Part shown: piece after piece, positions 18,216-26,773 of the stretch
Layout: each line of letters begins with the position of its first letter
How positions within the stretch are numbered: the first letter of the stretch is position 1
NCBI RefSeq assembly: GCF_000622365.1
Contig: NZ_JASC01000014.1
Location: 310,001 to 374,000 of the forward strand
Direction of reading: 5' to 3'
Length of the DNA stretch: 64,000 nt
Source: Sulfitobacter noctilucae
GTDB lineage: Bacteria; Pseudomonadota; Alphaproteobacteria; Rhodobacterales; Rhodobacteraceae
Notes under the pieces: model-generated
The model's input: the letters and a program-made list of their open reading frames with translations, nothing else
The model's database searches: none
Told to the model about the DNA's origin: nothing
Made by a program: the position numbers and the translations under genes

Positions 18216-21200
18216 TTAGCTAGCCGCGCCCAAGAGGGCCGCATTGCCACCCGATGCGGTGGTATCTACACAGACGTGACGTTCCGCACGCACCCGCGCG
18301 GGATCGGGTAGGCCACAGATCAGCGGAATGATCATGCCTTTGCGCGTCGCCAATGCCGTTTCGATCGCGCGGCCCGTGTCAGCATCGCCCCACCACAGCA
18401 CGCCGCCATAGTCGGGGCCGTCTGCCAGTGCTGCAGGATCAATCTGGCCCTCAGCTGCAAGGGCAACACCGCCCAGCGCTTCAACAGCGCGGACCTGAGC
18501 GGCGGCCGCCTCTTTGCCCGGCCCCATGCACAAAAGTGCGGCGCGGGGCAGGGTGCTGAGCCGGTTCGATTCGCCGGTTGGGCCAGGCATCGAAAGCGTT
18601 TCGATCACGCGGTAGTCGCCGTGTTCGGGCAGCGCAGGCAGATCGGACTGCGGTTTGTCCCATGCTGCATCGACAATTTGCACATCAGGTGCCGAAAAGC
18701 GCGGCAGATAGTTCGGCCCGCCCGCCTTGGGACCTGTGCCCGACAGACCTTCACCGCCGAAAGGCTGGCTGCCCACGATGGCACCGATCTGGTTGCGGTT
18801 GACATATATATTGCCCGCCTCGATCCGCTCGGACACATGCTGTACCCGATCGTCAATGCGCGTGTGCAAGCCAAAGGTCAGCCCATATCCGGTGGCGTTG
18901 ATCGCGTCGATCACGTCATCCAGCTGATGCGATTTGAAGGTCGCGACATGCAGGATCGGCCCGAAGATTTCGCGGGTCATATCGCTGATGCCCTTCACCT
19001 TGAGGATCGCAGGTGCCACGAAAGTCCCCGTTTCGGGCGTTTTCAATTCTGCCACCAGACGCCCTTCGGCGCGGGCGGCTTCGACGTGATCGGTGATAAT
19101 CTTGGCCGCAGCTTCGTCGATGACCGGGCCAACGTCGGTGCTCAGCTCCCATGGGTTGCCGATGTTGAGCGCTTCCATCGCGCCGATCAGCATCTTCTGC
19201 AAATCGTCGGCGATATCTTCCTGCACATAAAGGCAACGCAGCGCGGAACACCGCTGACCCGCGGACTGAAAGGCGGATTCAACGATGGCCTGCACGGCCT
19301 GTTCGGGCAGCGCGGTTGAATCGACGATCATCGCGTTCAATCCGCCGGTCTCCGCAATCAGCGGCGTGCCGGGGGCGCAATGCTCGGCCATGTTTGCGCG
19401 GATGCGCTGGGCTGTGGCGGTAGAGCCGGTGAAGGCCACACCATTGATGCGCTTGTCGCCTGTCAGCGCCGCACCAACGTCACCACCCCCCGGCAGCAAT
19501 TGCAGCGCGGCGGCGGGGACGCCAGCCTTGTGCAGCAGCTTTACGCATAGATGTGCGACAAGCGGTGTTTGCTCGGCTGGTTTAGCCAGCACCGCGTTGC
19601 CAGCGGCAAGCGCTGCGGAAATCTGGCCCACAAAGATCGCCATCGGGAAGTTCCACGGCGAAATGCAGGTAAAGATACCGGCTGGCGGCTCTCCGGTGGC
19701 CTGGGCGGCGTAGTAGCGCAGGAAATCCACGCCTTCGCGCAGTTCGGCCACACAATCCGGGAGACCTTTGCCCGCCTCGCGGGCGAGGATCGCAAATATC
19801 TCGCCGAAGTTTTCCTCAAAGATGTCAGCTGCTTTCAGCAGCACCTGACGCCGCTCTGACAAGGGGGCGACCCAGGGTGCAGCGTTATCAAGAGCCGTCG
19901 CCACATCAGCAGATGACGCATTGCGCACGGTGCCCGGAGACTGTGCAGGATCAGCGGGGTTTGCCACATCTACCGCCGCTTCGGGCTGGGCTTTGCCGGC
20001 AAGCAGCGGTGCCGCTTCCCATTTGTGATCCTTAAAGGCGTCCCGCGCGGTATTCACCTCGTCCAATGACTGAGTGTGGGTCAGGTCGAACCCACGCGCG
20101 TTTGCGCGGACAGGGGCGAAGACCTCCGGTCCTGTGGCGATGCTTTGATTGGTGGGCTGACCCAGCTGTTCAAAGGGGTCGGCGGCCACGACTTCGGGCG
20201 GCACATTTTCGTCTACGATCTGGTTCACAAAGCTGGAGTTCGCGCCGTTTTCCAACAGGCGGCGCACCAGATAGGCGAGCAGATCCTTGTGTGCGCCAAC
20301 AGGCGCGTAGATGCGACAGCGGCTGCCGTGCTCTTTCATTACAATGGTGTGCAACGTCTCGCCCATGCCGTGCAGACGCTGGAATTCATAGGTTTCTTTA
20401 TCCGCACCCATATGTAGAACCGCAGCGACCGTGTGGGCGTTGTGGGTGGCGAACTGCGGATAGATGCGGTCGGTCATGCCCAACAGCCGCCGCGCGTTGG
20501 AGATATAGCTGACGTCGGTCGCGGCCTTCTGGGTGAACACCGGAAAGCCTTCAACCCCCTCAACCTGAGCGCGCTTGATCTCCGTGTCCCAATAGGCACC
20601 TTTGACCAGCCGCACCATGATTTTGCGGTCATAGCGATTTGCCATATCATAAAGCGCGTCGATGACCGTCGCGGCGCGGGGACCGAAGGCCTGTACCACA
20701 ACGCCGAAACCATCCCAGCCTGCCAGTGCTGGCTCTGACATGACGCGGTCGATAACCTCAAGGGAAAGGGCAAGACGGTCGGCCTCTTCTGCGTCGACAT
20801 TCAGACCCATGCCCGCAGATTTCGCCAGCAAGCACAGCGCCCGTAAACGTGGGACCAGCTCTGTCATGACAGAGTCTTCCTGCGCCACTTCATAGCGTGG
20901 ATGCAGCGCCGAAAGCTTGACCGAGATACCGGGGTTCTTGCGGATGTCGCTGTCTGTGCAGGCCGTTGCAATGGCCGAAATGGCGCGTGAATAGCTCAGG
21001 TGATAGCGTTTCGCGTCCGCTTCGGTGCGGGCCGCTTCGCCGAGCATGTCGTAACTGTAGGTAAAGCCCTTTTTCTCCATCCCCGCAGCGCGTTTCATGG
21101 CGGCGTTGATGTCTTCACCCAGAACGAACTGGCGGCCCATCTCTTTCATTGCGCGGCTGACCGCAGTGCGGATCACCGGTTCGCCCAAACGCTTGATCGC

Positions 21201-21641
21201 GGCACGCAGATGGCGCACCGGGCTGGGTTGATCATCGTCCAGCACCCGGCCCGTCAACATCAACGCCCAAGTGGAGGCATTTACCAGCGAAGAGGTGGAG
21301 TGGCCCATGTGGCGGCCCCAATCGGAGGGCGCGATCTTGTCTTCGATCAGCGCGTCGATGGTATCAGCGTCGGGTACCCGCAAAAGCGCCTCGGCCAGAC
21401 ACATCAGTGCCACACCTTCATCAGTGGACAGACCGTATTCGGCAAGAAAGACTTCCATAAGCCCCGGTTGCGTCGTGCCGCGAATGGCGCGGACCAGATC
21501 GGCCGCATTTGCGGAAATGGCGGCGCGGTCATCGGCAGGCAGCTTGGCGTCAGTGACCAGCTTGTCCAATGTAGCTTCGGGGTCGGCGTACATGCCCGCG
21601 TCGATTTCGTGCCGCAGGGTCGGGGGGGTGTCATAAGCCAT
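18216..21641 (-). CDS. putA: Bifunctional proline dehydrogenase / glutamate semialdehyde dehydrogenase
   Basis: PutA oxidises proline to glutamate in two steps. The N-terminal half holds the PRODH barrel: VKLSALHPRYEVAQ, MVRLVKGAYWDTEIK, FATHNAHTV and EFQRLHGMGE. The C-terminal half is the P5C dehydrogenase, with FTCISPWNFPMAIFVGQ, AFTGSTATAQRI, LIAETGGLNAMIV and SAFQSAGQRCSALRC with the catalytic Cys. It has 1141 residues from the ATG preceded by GGAGAATCCC; two ATGs further upstream are unlikely. No ribbon-helix-helix DNA-binding domain is present, consistent with control by the divergent Lrp-type gene. The C-terminal 130 residues form a divergent ALDH-like extension. Confidence 0.95.
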   Translation of the reverse strand: MAYDTPPTLRHEIDAGMYADPEATLDKLVTDAKLPADDRAAISANAADLVRAIRGTTQPGLMEVFLAEYGLSTDEGVALMCLAEALLRVPDADTIDALIEDKIAPSDWGRHMGHSTSSLVNASTWALMLTGRVLDDDQPSPVRHLRAAIKRLGEPVIRTAVSRAMKEMGRQFVLGEDINAAMKRAAGMEKKGFTYSYDMLGEAARTEADAKRYHLSYSRAISAIATACTDSDIRKNPGISVKLSALHPRYEVAQEDSVMTELVPRLRALCLLAKSAGMGLNVDAEEADRLALSLEVIDRVMSEPALAGWDGFGVVVQAFGPRAATVIDALYDMANRYDRKIMVRLVKGAYWDTEIKRAQVEGVEGFPVFTQKAATDVSYISNARRLLGMTDRIYPQFATHNAHTVAAVLHMGADKETYEFQRLHGMGETLHTIVMKEHGSRCRIYAPVGAHKDLLAYLVRRLLENGANSSFVNQIVDENVPPEVVAADPFEQLGQPTNQSIATGPEVFAPVRANARGFDLTHTQSLDEVNTARDAFKDHKWEAAPLLAGKAQPEAAVDVANPADPAQSPGTVRNASSADVATALDNAAPWVAPLSERRQVLLKAADIFEENFGEIFAILAREAGKGLPDCVAELREGVDFLRYYAAQATGEPPAGIFTCISPWNFPMAIFVGQISAALAAGNAVLAKPAEQTPLVAHLCVKLLHKAGVPAAALQLLPGGGDVGAALTGDKRINGVAFTGSTATAQRIRANMAEHCAPGTPLIAETGGLNAMIVDSTALPEQAVQAIVESAFQSAGQRCSALRCLYVQEDIADDLQKMLIGAMEALNIGNPWELSTDVGPVIDEAAAKIITDHVEAARAEGRLVAELKTPETGTFVAPAILKVKGISDMTREIFGPILHVATFKSHQLDDVIDAINATGYGLTFGLHTRIDDRVQHVSERIEAGNIYVNRNQIGAIVGSQPFGGEGLSGTGPKAGGPNYLPRFSAPDVQIVDAAWDKPQSDLPALPEHGDYRVIETLSMPGPTGESNRLSTLPRAALLCMGPGKEAAAAQVRAVEALGGVALAAEGQIDPAALADGPDYGGVLWWGDADTGRAIETALATRKGMIIPLICGLPDPARVRAERHVCVDTTASGGNAALLGAAS

Positions 21642-21707
21642 GGGATTCTCCATCAGGAACAACACTTACTATATTCTAGCGTGAAAAGACGTTCTGCCTT
21701 ATGTTTG

Positions 21708-21738
21708 CCTAAACCGAAGTCCAAACGATACGTTTAGG
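21708..21738. promoter_or_regulatory. Inverted repeat between putA and its regulator
   Basis: CCTAAAC and GTTTAGG form a perfect 7-bp inverted repeat with a 17-bp spacer. It ends 10 bp before the regulator's ATG and is 67 bp from the putA start. It is placed to act as an Lrp-type (PutR) site with autoregulation. Assignment is by position only. Confidence 0.4.
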
Positions 21739-21748
21739 GGAGATTTTA

Positions 21749-22225
21749 ATGAAATCTGGACAGCCGGACCTTGATCGCTTCGACGCATCGATTCTTTCTG
21801 TGCTGGCCGAAGACGGCAGGATCAGCATCACCGATCTGGCAAAACGCATCGGTTTGTCCAAATCTCCGACCCAGGCGCGGTTGCGCCGGCTGGAGGAACA
21901 AGGCGTCATTCTGGGCTACCGTGCGTTGCTTGATCCGATCCGGCTGGGTCTGGATCATGTCGCCTTCGTCGAAGTGCGCCTCAACGATACCCGCGAAAAA
22001 GCACTGCGCGCTTTTAACACTGCTGTGGCAAAGGTGCCCGAGATTGAGCAAGCGCATATGATCGCCAGCCACTTTGATTATCTGCTCAAGATCCGCACCC
22101 GTGACATGACCGCCTATCGTCGCTTTCTTGGCGAGACGATTTCGTCCTTGCCGCATGTCGCCAACACATCGACCTATGTCGCGATGGAAGCGGTCAAGGA
22201 AATGGTACTGGCTGATCAGACTTGA
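21749..22225 (+). CDS. putR: Lrp/AsnC-family regulator of proline catabolism (PutR-like)
   Basis: This 158-residue protein has an N-terminal HTH (DRFDASILSVLAEDGRISIT then DLAKRIGLSKSPTQARLRRL). A C-terminal AsnC/RAM effector domain follows (QAHMIASHFDYLLKIRTRDM). It is divergent from putA, the standard arrangement for PutR in alphaproteobacteria, where it activates putA in response to proline. Ribosome site GGGGAGA precedes the ATG. The gene symbol rests on this context rather than on unique residues. Confidence 0.85.
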   Translation: MKSGQPDLDRFDASILSVLAEDGRISITDLAKRIGLSKSPTQARLRRLEEQGVILGYRALLDPIRLGLDHVAFVEVRLNDTREKALRAFNTAVAKVPEIEQAHMIASHFDYLLKIRTRDMTAYRRFLGETISSLPHVANTSTYVAMEAVKEMVLADQT

Positions 22226-22336
22226 GCGACGGCAGAGGGGTATCGGGTGAAATGTGGAAAGGCTGATTGCGGGCCACTGGGTCTGCCGGTCGAGGAATTA
22301 TAGATCGCAGAGGCGCAAGAGGCACCCGGGCCTGTA

Positions 22337-23641
22337 TCAGGGCAGCGGCAGGCCCAAAGCAGCGGCTTTCTTGTTGAGATGGACGCTGACTTCGGTTTCT
22401 AGCGCGTCTTTTTTTGCTTTGAGAAGTTTCTTGCCCACCGCGTCGAATTCCTTGCTTGAGAGAAAGTCGTCAGCAAACTCTTTAGAGAGTTTCTCGGCAT
22501 CCACCTTGCCCTTGAACGTGGTATTCTTGAGCTTTTTCGATGTGAATTTTTCGACCGCCGCCTTGATCATCTTTTCACGTTCACTTTGAGATGTCTTTTT
22601 CAGTACCGACAGGATCGCCTTTTCATCCGTACTCTTGCGGGTCTTCAAAAGGGTATTGATCGCTTTCGCGTTCTGCTCTCCGTTCTTTTGCACATCTTTG
22701 GTCAGATCGGCGTAGAACTTATCCAGCTCTGACGAGCCGTACTTCATCAATTGTTTCGACGGGGTCCCTATCGCAATCCTGCCCGCGACGTTTGTTGTTA
22801 CCTTGCTAGCAAGGCCGCTGCCCAGCATCCCGATGCCCAGACCTTCGGCCGTATCCTTGGATACCCGCGCCCAAGAGTCGCCGTCGCCGACCTTTTCTCC
22901 GCCCGTCCAGCGCCCGATCTCGGTTGAATAGGATTTGACGAAGGCAGCACCGCCGCCTGCCACGCCCCCCGCCAGCACAGCGCCATAAGCGGGTGCGAGG
23001 GCCACACCGCCCATGACACCCAGAGCGATGAAGCTCGCATCACGGGTGATTGCGAAAGCGTCGCCGATCGAGCCCGCATTGCCGGTGATTTCATCAATCC
23101 ATTTGTGAAGCTTGTCTCTGTATTTGTTGATTTCCTTTTCGGCAATGCCGGCGTTTTTGACAAAAGCGGCGGTATCGCCCTTTTCGGCATTTATCTTTGC
23201 CAGCTTGGTTGCGGTTTTCGCCTTCAGCTTCGAAGCAGTAGGGGCAGGGGTGCTGAGTGTGATGCCGGTAATGCCCGCCGCGATCCAGTGTTTGTCGTTG
23301 ACCTCGTCCTGAAGCTCATGGCGGTGTGCAGTCTTGTCGTAGGCGCGTTCGATTTCCCCGGCCATAGCGATCATGGTCGTCTTGGTATGCTTCAAGAGCG
23401 CCTCGTAGTCGCTTTGCGAAATAAGGACGGTCTTGCCCTTGTGTTGTACCACTCCGACCTTGGCCTTGGGATCGGGGAATGAAAGAACGTCACCCTTCGC
23501 GAAGGCACCGTTCTTGTCATATTTGCGCTGAAGTTTCTTGTTGTCGCCAAAGGTCCAGATCAATTGCGGCTTCTTGATCTTGTGTGTTTTCGCGAGGGTT
23601 TCGATTGTATCGCCCTGGGCGGTCCTGATGCTTGTCCACAT
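22337..23641 (-). CDS. Lys-rich LysM-like protein with central hydrophobic segment, possible effector
   Basis: The function of this 434-residue protein is not recognised. The N-terminus (about residues 6-60) has a LysM-like pattern: TAQGDTIETLAKTHKIKKP, then FAKGDVLSFPD. LysM modules of this kind often head proteins secreted by contact-dependent systems. A Gly/Ala-rich hydrophobic stretch of about 40 residues (about 200-245, VMGGVALAPAYGAVLAGGVA) could form one hairpin of two membrane helices. The rest is highly charged, lysine-rich and probably helical. Base composition looks less GC-rich than the neighbours. It lies alone, next to tRNA-Leu. A pore-forming or secreted effector is a guess; an immunity gene is not evident. 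Confidence 0.6.
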   Translation of the reverse strand: MWTSIRTAQGDTIETLAKTHKIKKPQLIWTFGDNKKLQRKYDKNGAFAKGDVLSFPDPKAKVGVVQHKGKTVLISQSDYEALLKHTKTTMIAMAGEIERAYDKTAHRHELQDEVNDKHWIAAGITGITLSTPAPTASKLKAKTATKLAKINAEKGDTAAFVKNAGIAEKEINKYRDKLHKWIDEITGNAGSIGDAFAITRDASFIALGVMGGVALAPAYGAVLAGGVAGGGAAFVKSYSTEIGRWTGGEKVGDGDSWARVSKDTAEGLGIGMLGSGLASKVTTNVAGRIAIGTPSKQLMKYGSSELDKFYADLTKDVQKNGEQNAKAINTLLKTRKSTDEKAILSVLKKTSQSEREKMIKAAVEKFTSKKLKNTTFKGKVDAEKLSKEFADDFLSSKEFDAVGKKLLKAKKDALETEVSVHLNKKAAALGLPLP

Positions 23642-23840
23642 GAGTATGCCGATAAAAAAAGAAAAAGGAATAATGCCCGCAATTACACCATAAACGGGAG
23701 AAAATCAAGTTTTGCGACCAGCGGCATCAGGGACGGTCGCGCATCTGAACATCCCGATCCGGCGAGTCTGGCCTTCTTTTCCCATGTCTGCGACTTTCCA
23801 TTTACACCGCCCGTGCCTTCGGTTTAGGTGCATTCCAGAT

Positions 23841-23927
23841 GCGGGCGTGATGGAATGGTAGACATACCAGACTTAAAATCTGTTGGGGCGTAGCCCCGTG
23901 TGGGTTCGAGTCCCACCGCCCGCACCA
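23841..23927 (+). tRNA. tRNA-Leu (anticodon UAA), CCA encoded
   Basis: The sequence folds as a class II tRNA. The 7-bp acceptor arms are GCGGGCG and CGCCCGC, the anticodon arm carries loop CTTAAAA (anticodon TAA, reads UUA), and there is a long variable arm (TTGGGGCGTAGCCCCGT) and a T arm with GTGGGTTCGAGTCCCAC. It ends in ACCA with CCA in the DNA. It stands between the odd LysM-like gene and hpsN, a common kind of site for acquired DNA, although no integrase or att repeat is visible. Confidence 0.95.
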
Positions 23928-24126
23928 CTGGTTCTCGCGCAGCCGAAAGTTCAATCAAAACAATGCTTGGCTGCGAATGCCCTGCTTGCTCGGTGACAGC
24001 CGCGTTGCCTGCTATTTTTGCAGATGGCGCTGAACCGCGCAGGTCTGCGCCAGGCCACCAGCTCGGTATTACATGACTCATGCAACTTTATCGTGGCGTT
24101 GCAGGTGACTTTTGTGCCAGCCTTGC

Positions 24127-24147
24127 GAAAGCGCTTTCCGCGGAAAG
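24127..24147. promoter_or_regulatory. Two interlocked palindromes before hpsN
   Basis: GAAAGCGCTTTC (24127-24138) is a perfect 12-bp palindrome with the central CG typical of LacI/GalR-family operators. It overlaps a second perfect 14-bp palindrome, CTTTCCGCGGAAAG (24134-24147), whose edge is 23 bp before the hpsN ATG. The two share five bases, so occupancy of one would exclude the other. No LacI-family gene is in the window. Confidence 0.5.
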
Positions 24148-24170
24148 TTTTACAGTAGGATCGATTGACC

Positions 24171-25478
24171 ATGGCCCGTGACTACCTGAAAAAAGCTTCC
24201 TTGACCGCCAAGTCGGATGCGACCGAGACCCACGCTACCGTCAAGCAAATTCTGGATGAGATCGAAGCGGGTGGCGATGCCAAGGCGCTGGAGTACGCGC
24301 TTGAATTCGACCAATACGACGGCTCGGTGATCCTTAGCCAGCAAGAGATCGACGCCGCCTGTGCCCAGGTGTCTGAAAAGCTCAAGGCAGATATCCGGTT
24401 CGCCCATGACAACGTCAAACGTTTTGCCGAATTGCAAAAGAGTACTGTCGCGGATGTTGAAATGGAGATCGCGCCGGGCTTTGTCGCGGGGCAAAAGGCG
24501 ATCCCCGTGGACGCGGCAGGGTGTTACGTGCCGGGCGGCCGGTACAGCCATATCGCTTCGGCCATTATGACAGTGACCACAGCCAAGGTCGCGGGCTGTC
24601 GTCATATCGCGGCGTGTTCGCCACCGCGCCCCGGGAAGGGCGTGAACCCAGCCATCATCTATGCTGCGCAGTATTGTGGCGCGGACAAAATCATCGCAAT
24701 GGGGGGCGTGCAGGGGGTGGCCGCCATGACCTTTGGTCTGTTCGGCCTGCCAAAAGCCAACATCCTTGTCGGTCCCGGCAACCAGTTCGTCGCCGAAGCC
24801 AAACGCATCCTGTTTGGACGTGTCGGCATAGACATGGTTGCAGGCCCCACGGATAGCCTTGTCCTGGCAGACAAATGTGCGGACCCCCATGTGGTGGCAA
24901 CGGACCTCGTGTCCCAAGCTGAACATGGCTACAATTCGCCTGTGTGGTTGGTCACGGACGACCACGCTCTCGCCAAAAAGGTGATGGAACTGGTCCCCGG
25001 TCTGATTGATGATCTGCCGGAAATGAACCGCCAGAACGCAACTGCCGCCTGGCGCGACTATGCTGAGGTGATCGTCTGTGCCGACCGCGAGGAAATGGCC
25101 GCCTGTTCAGATGATTACGCGCCGGAGCATCTGACGGTGCAGGCCGAAGACCCGGACTGGTGGTTGAACCGTCTGACCTGCTATGGCTCCCTGTTTTTAG
25201 GCGAGGAAACCACCGTGTCTTATGGCGACAAGGTTGCGGGCACGAACCACGTTCTGCCCACCTCCGGCGCGGCGGGCTATACCGGCGGATTGAGCGTGCA
25301 CAAATATATGAAGATCGTCACCTGGCAGCGCAGTACCCGTGAGGGGTCAAAGGATGTGGCGGTTGCGACGGCCCGCATTTCGCGACTGGAAGGGATGGAA
25401 GGTCATGCCCGCGCCGCAGACGTGCGTCTGGCCAAATATTTTCCGGGCGAGAGCTTTGATCTTGCCGCGTATGAGTGA
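24171..25478 (+). CDS. hpsN: HisD-family dehydrogenase, probable sulfopropanediol 3-dehydrogenase
   Basis: This 435-residue member of the histidinol dehydrogenase family shows FVAGQKAIPVDAAGCYVPGG, LVGPGNQFVAEAKR, DMVAGPTDSLVLAD and DLVSQAEHGYNSPVWLVT. The last carries the metal/substrate Gln-Glu-His, and YAPEHL supplies another family His. True HisD normally reads GPDSQ after SQAEH; here GYNSPVW is found. The two genes downstream encode sulfopyruvate decarboxylase, so oxidation of (R)-2,3-dihydroxypropane-1-sulfonate to sulfolactate with NAD (HpsN) fits better than histidine synthesis. ATG was preferred to an upstream TTG. No other his gene is near. Confidence 0.78.
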   Translation: MARDYLKKASLTAKSDATETHATVKQILDEIEAGGDAKALEYALEFDQYDGSVILSQQEIDAACAQVSEKLKADIRFAHDNVKRFAELQKSTVADVEMEIAPGFVAGQKAIPVDAAGCYVPGGRYSHIASAIMTVTTAKVAGCRHIAACSPPRPGKGVNPAIIYAAQYCGADKIIAMGGVQGVAAMTFGLFGLPKANILVGPGNQFVAEAKRILFGRVGIDMVAGPTDSLVLADKCADPHVVATDLVSQAEHGYNSPVWLVTDDHALAKKVMELVPGLIDDLPEMNRQNATAAWRDYAEVIVCADREEMAACSDDYAPEHLTVQAEDPDWWLNRLTCYGSLFLGEETTVSYGDKVAGTNHVLPTSGAAGYTGGLSVHKYMKIVTWQRSTREGSKDVAVATARISRLEGMEGHARAADVRLAKYFPGESFDLAAYE

Positions 25479-25570
25479 CCAGCTTGATCGCGTCCTGCGC
25501 CAGGCCGGCGGGACCAACCAAAGTCACCGTAAATCAAACACTCTGCAATATTAGTTAGAAAGGCAAACCT

Positions 25571-26077
25571 ATGAACATCGACAAGAAGATCGTTGATGAT
25601 CTTGTCGCCAACGATATCTCTTTTGTGACCACCGTGCCCTGTAAACAGCTGGCTGGCGTCATCGAAGAAGTCGAAAACCGCGACAAGATTTTCCACATTC
25701 CTTCAAACAAGGAAGACGAAGGCATGGGGCTGTGCGCCGGGGCTTTCATGGGCGGCAAACGTCCGGCGATCATCATGCAGAACACCGCCATCGGCGTGAC
25801 CATCAACACCTTGGCCACGCTCACGCAATTCTACCGTCTGCCCTTGCCGATGATCATCTCCTACCGCGGAGAGCTGCGCGAGCCTGTGGCCTGTCAGGTG
25901 GAGATGGCCGTGCATACCAAAGCGCTGTTAGCCCAGCTAAACATCCCCACCTACCACTTCCACTGGCAAAAGGATGTGGAGGAGTTCGACAATATTCTGA
26001 AGTATACTTTCATGTGCAACAAACCCGTGGCGATCCTGACAGACGCCAACTTCTGGGGAGGCTATGGCGACCAATGA
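25571..26077 (+). CDS. comD: Sulfopyruvate decarboxylase alpha subunit
   Basis: This 168-residue half of a thiamine diphosphate decarboxylase is the Pyr-domain subunit. IPSNKEDEGMGLCAGAFMGG carries the Glu that activates ThDP, and AIIMQNTAIGVTINTLATLT and PLPMIISYRGELREPVACQ match ComD proteins. With ComE it converts 3-sulfopyruvate to sulfoacetaldehyde and CO2. It lies 92 bp after hpsN with AAAGG before the ATG, and its stop overlaps the comE start. In archaea the same enzyme serves coenzyme M synthesis; in roseobacters it serves sulfonate catabolism. Confidence 0.87.
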   Translation: MNIDKKIVDDLVANDISFVTTVPCKQLAGVIEEVENRDKIFHIPSNKEDEGMGLCAGAFMGGKRPAIIMQNTAIGVTINTLATLTQFYRLPLPMIISYRGELREPVACQVEMAVHTKALLAQLNIPTYHFHWQKDVEEFDNILKYTFMCNKPVAILTDANFWGGYGDQ

Positions 26078-26628
26078 TCCGTTCAGAAATCTTGAAAGAA
26101 ATCGCTCCTATCCTCAATCCGCATCTTGTGGTCTGCAACATCGGGCTTCCCTCGCAGGAACTCCATATGATCGACGACAACGAGCGAAACTTTTATATGC
26201 TGGGGACAATGGGTCTGTCGTCATCCATCGGCTTTGGTCTGGCCCTTGCGCAGGACAAGCCCGTGATCTCGATTGACGGGGACGGATCGGTTTTGACCAA
26301 TCTCGGTACGCTGCCCACCATCGCCAATAACGCAACGGGCAACTACACGCTGCTGATCATCGACAACGGCTCTTACGGTTCCACCGGGGATCAGCCGACC
26401 TATGCCGGCAAGAAAACCTCGCTGGCTGCGGTGGCAACTGCCTGTGGCTGTGACAATGTGATCGAGGTTCAGGATAAGGACCTTGGCCCTGTGCTGCAGT
26501 CGGCCATCGACAGTGACGAGATGACTGTCATCGTGTGCAAATGCGACAGCGGTAATATCAAACTGCCCGTTATCACGCTTGACCCGGTTGTCATCCGGCA
26601 CCGCTTTATGGAAGCCGTCAAAGCGTAG
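26074..26628 (+). CDS. comE: Sulfopyruvate decarboxylase beta subunit
   Basis: This 184-residue PP-domain subunit starts at an ATG overlapping the comD stop (ATGA). DGDGSVLTNLGTLPTIANN then LLIIDNGSYGSTG is the GDG-x(20+)-N motif that binds Mg and ThDP diphosphate. MLGTMGLSSSIGFGLALAQ is the conserved segment before it. The tight overlap with comD indicates translational coupling for 1:1 subunits. Sulfoacetaldehyde acetyltransferase (Xsc), the next expected enzyme, is not in the window. Confidence 0.88.
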   Translation: MIRSEILKEIAPILNPHLVVCNIGLPSQELHMIDDNERNFYMLGTMGLSSSIGFGLALAQDKPVISIDGDGSVLTNLGTLPTIANNATGNYTLLIIDNGSYGSTGDQPTYAGKKTSLAAVATACGCDNVIEVQDKDLGPVLQSAIDSDEMTVIVCKCDSGNIKLPVITLDPVVIRHRFMEAVKA

Positions 26629-26773
26629 GGCCGGCAGAACGATCCTTGACGCAGGTGCCGCCAACCAAATGGTGTCGGCGCGCCTGCAACTCGGAAATTC
26701 ACGCCGTAGCGATCAGTTTCCCCTGTCAATTGTGCGCTCCTGCCATAGCTTTGAAGGCAACGAAAGGGACGCC

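Noticed and set aside
23841-23927. Integration site of a genomic island at tRNA-Leu
   Set aside because: The tRNA 3' end is not repeated within the window and no integrase gene is present.
24171-25478. Histidine biosynthesis hisD
   Set aside because: The family is HisD, but the active-site loop differs from typical HisD and the next two genes are sulfopyruvate decarboxylase subunits, so HpsN was preferred.
26651-26687. Terminator after comE
   Set aside because: GCAGGTGC and the GCGCGCCTGC region can pair over about eight bases but with a GU pair, a loop of about 21 nt and no T-run.
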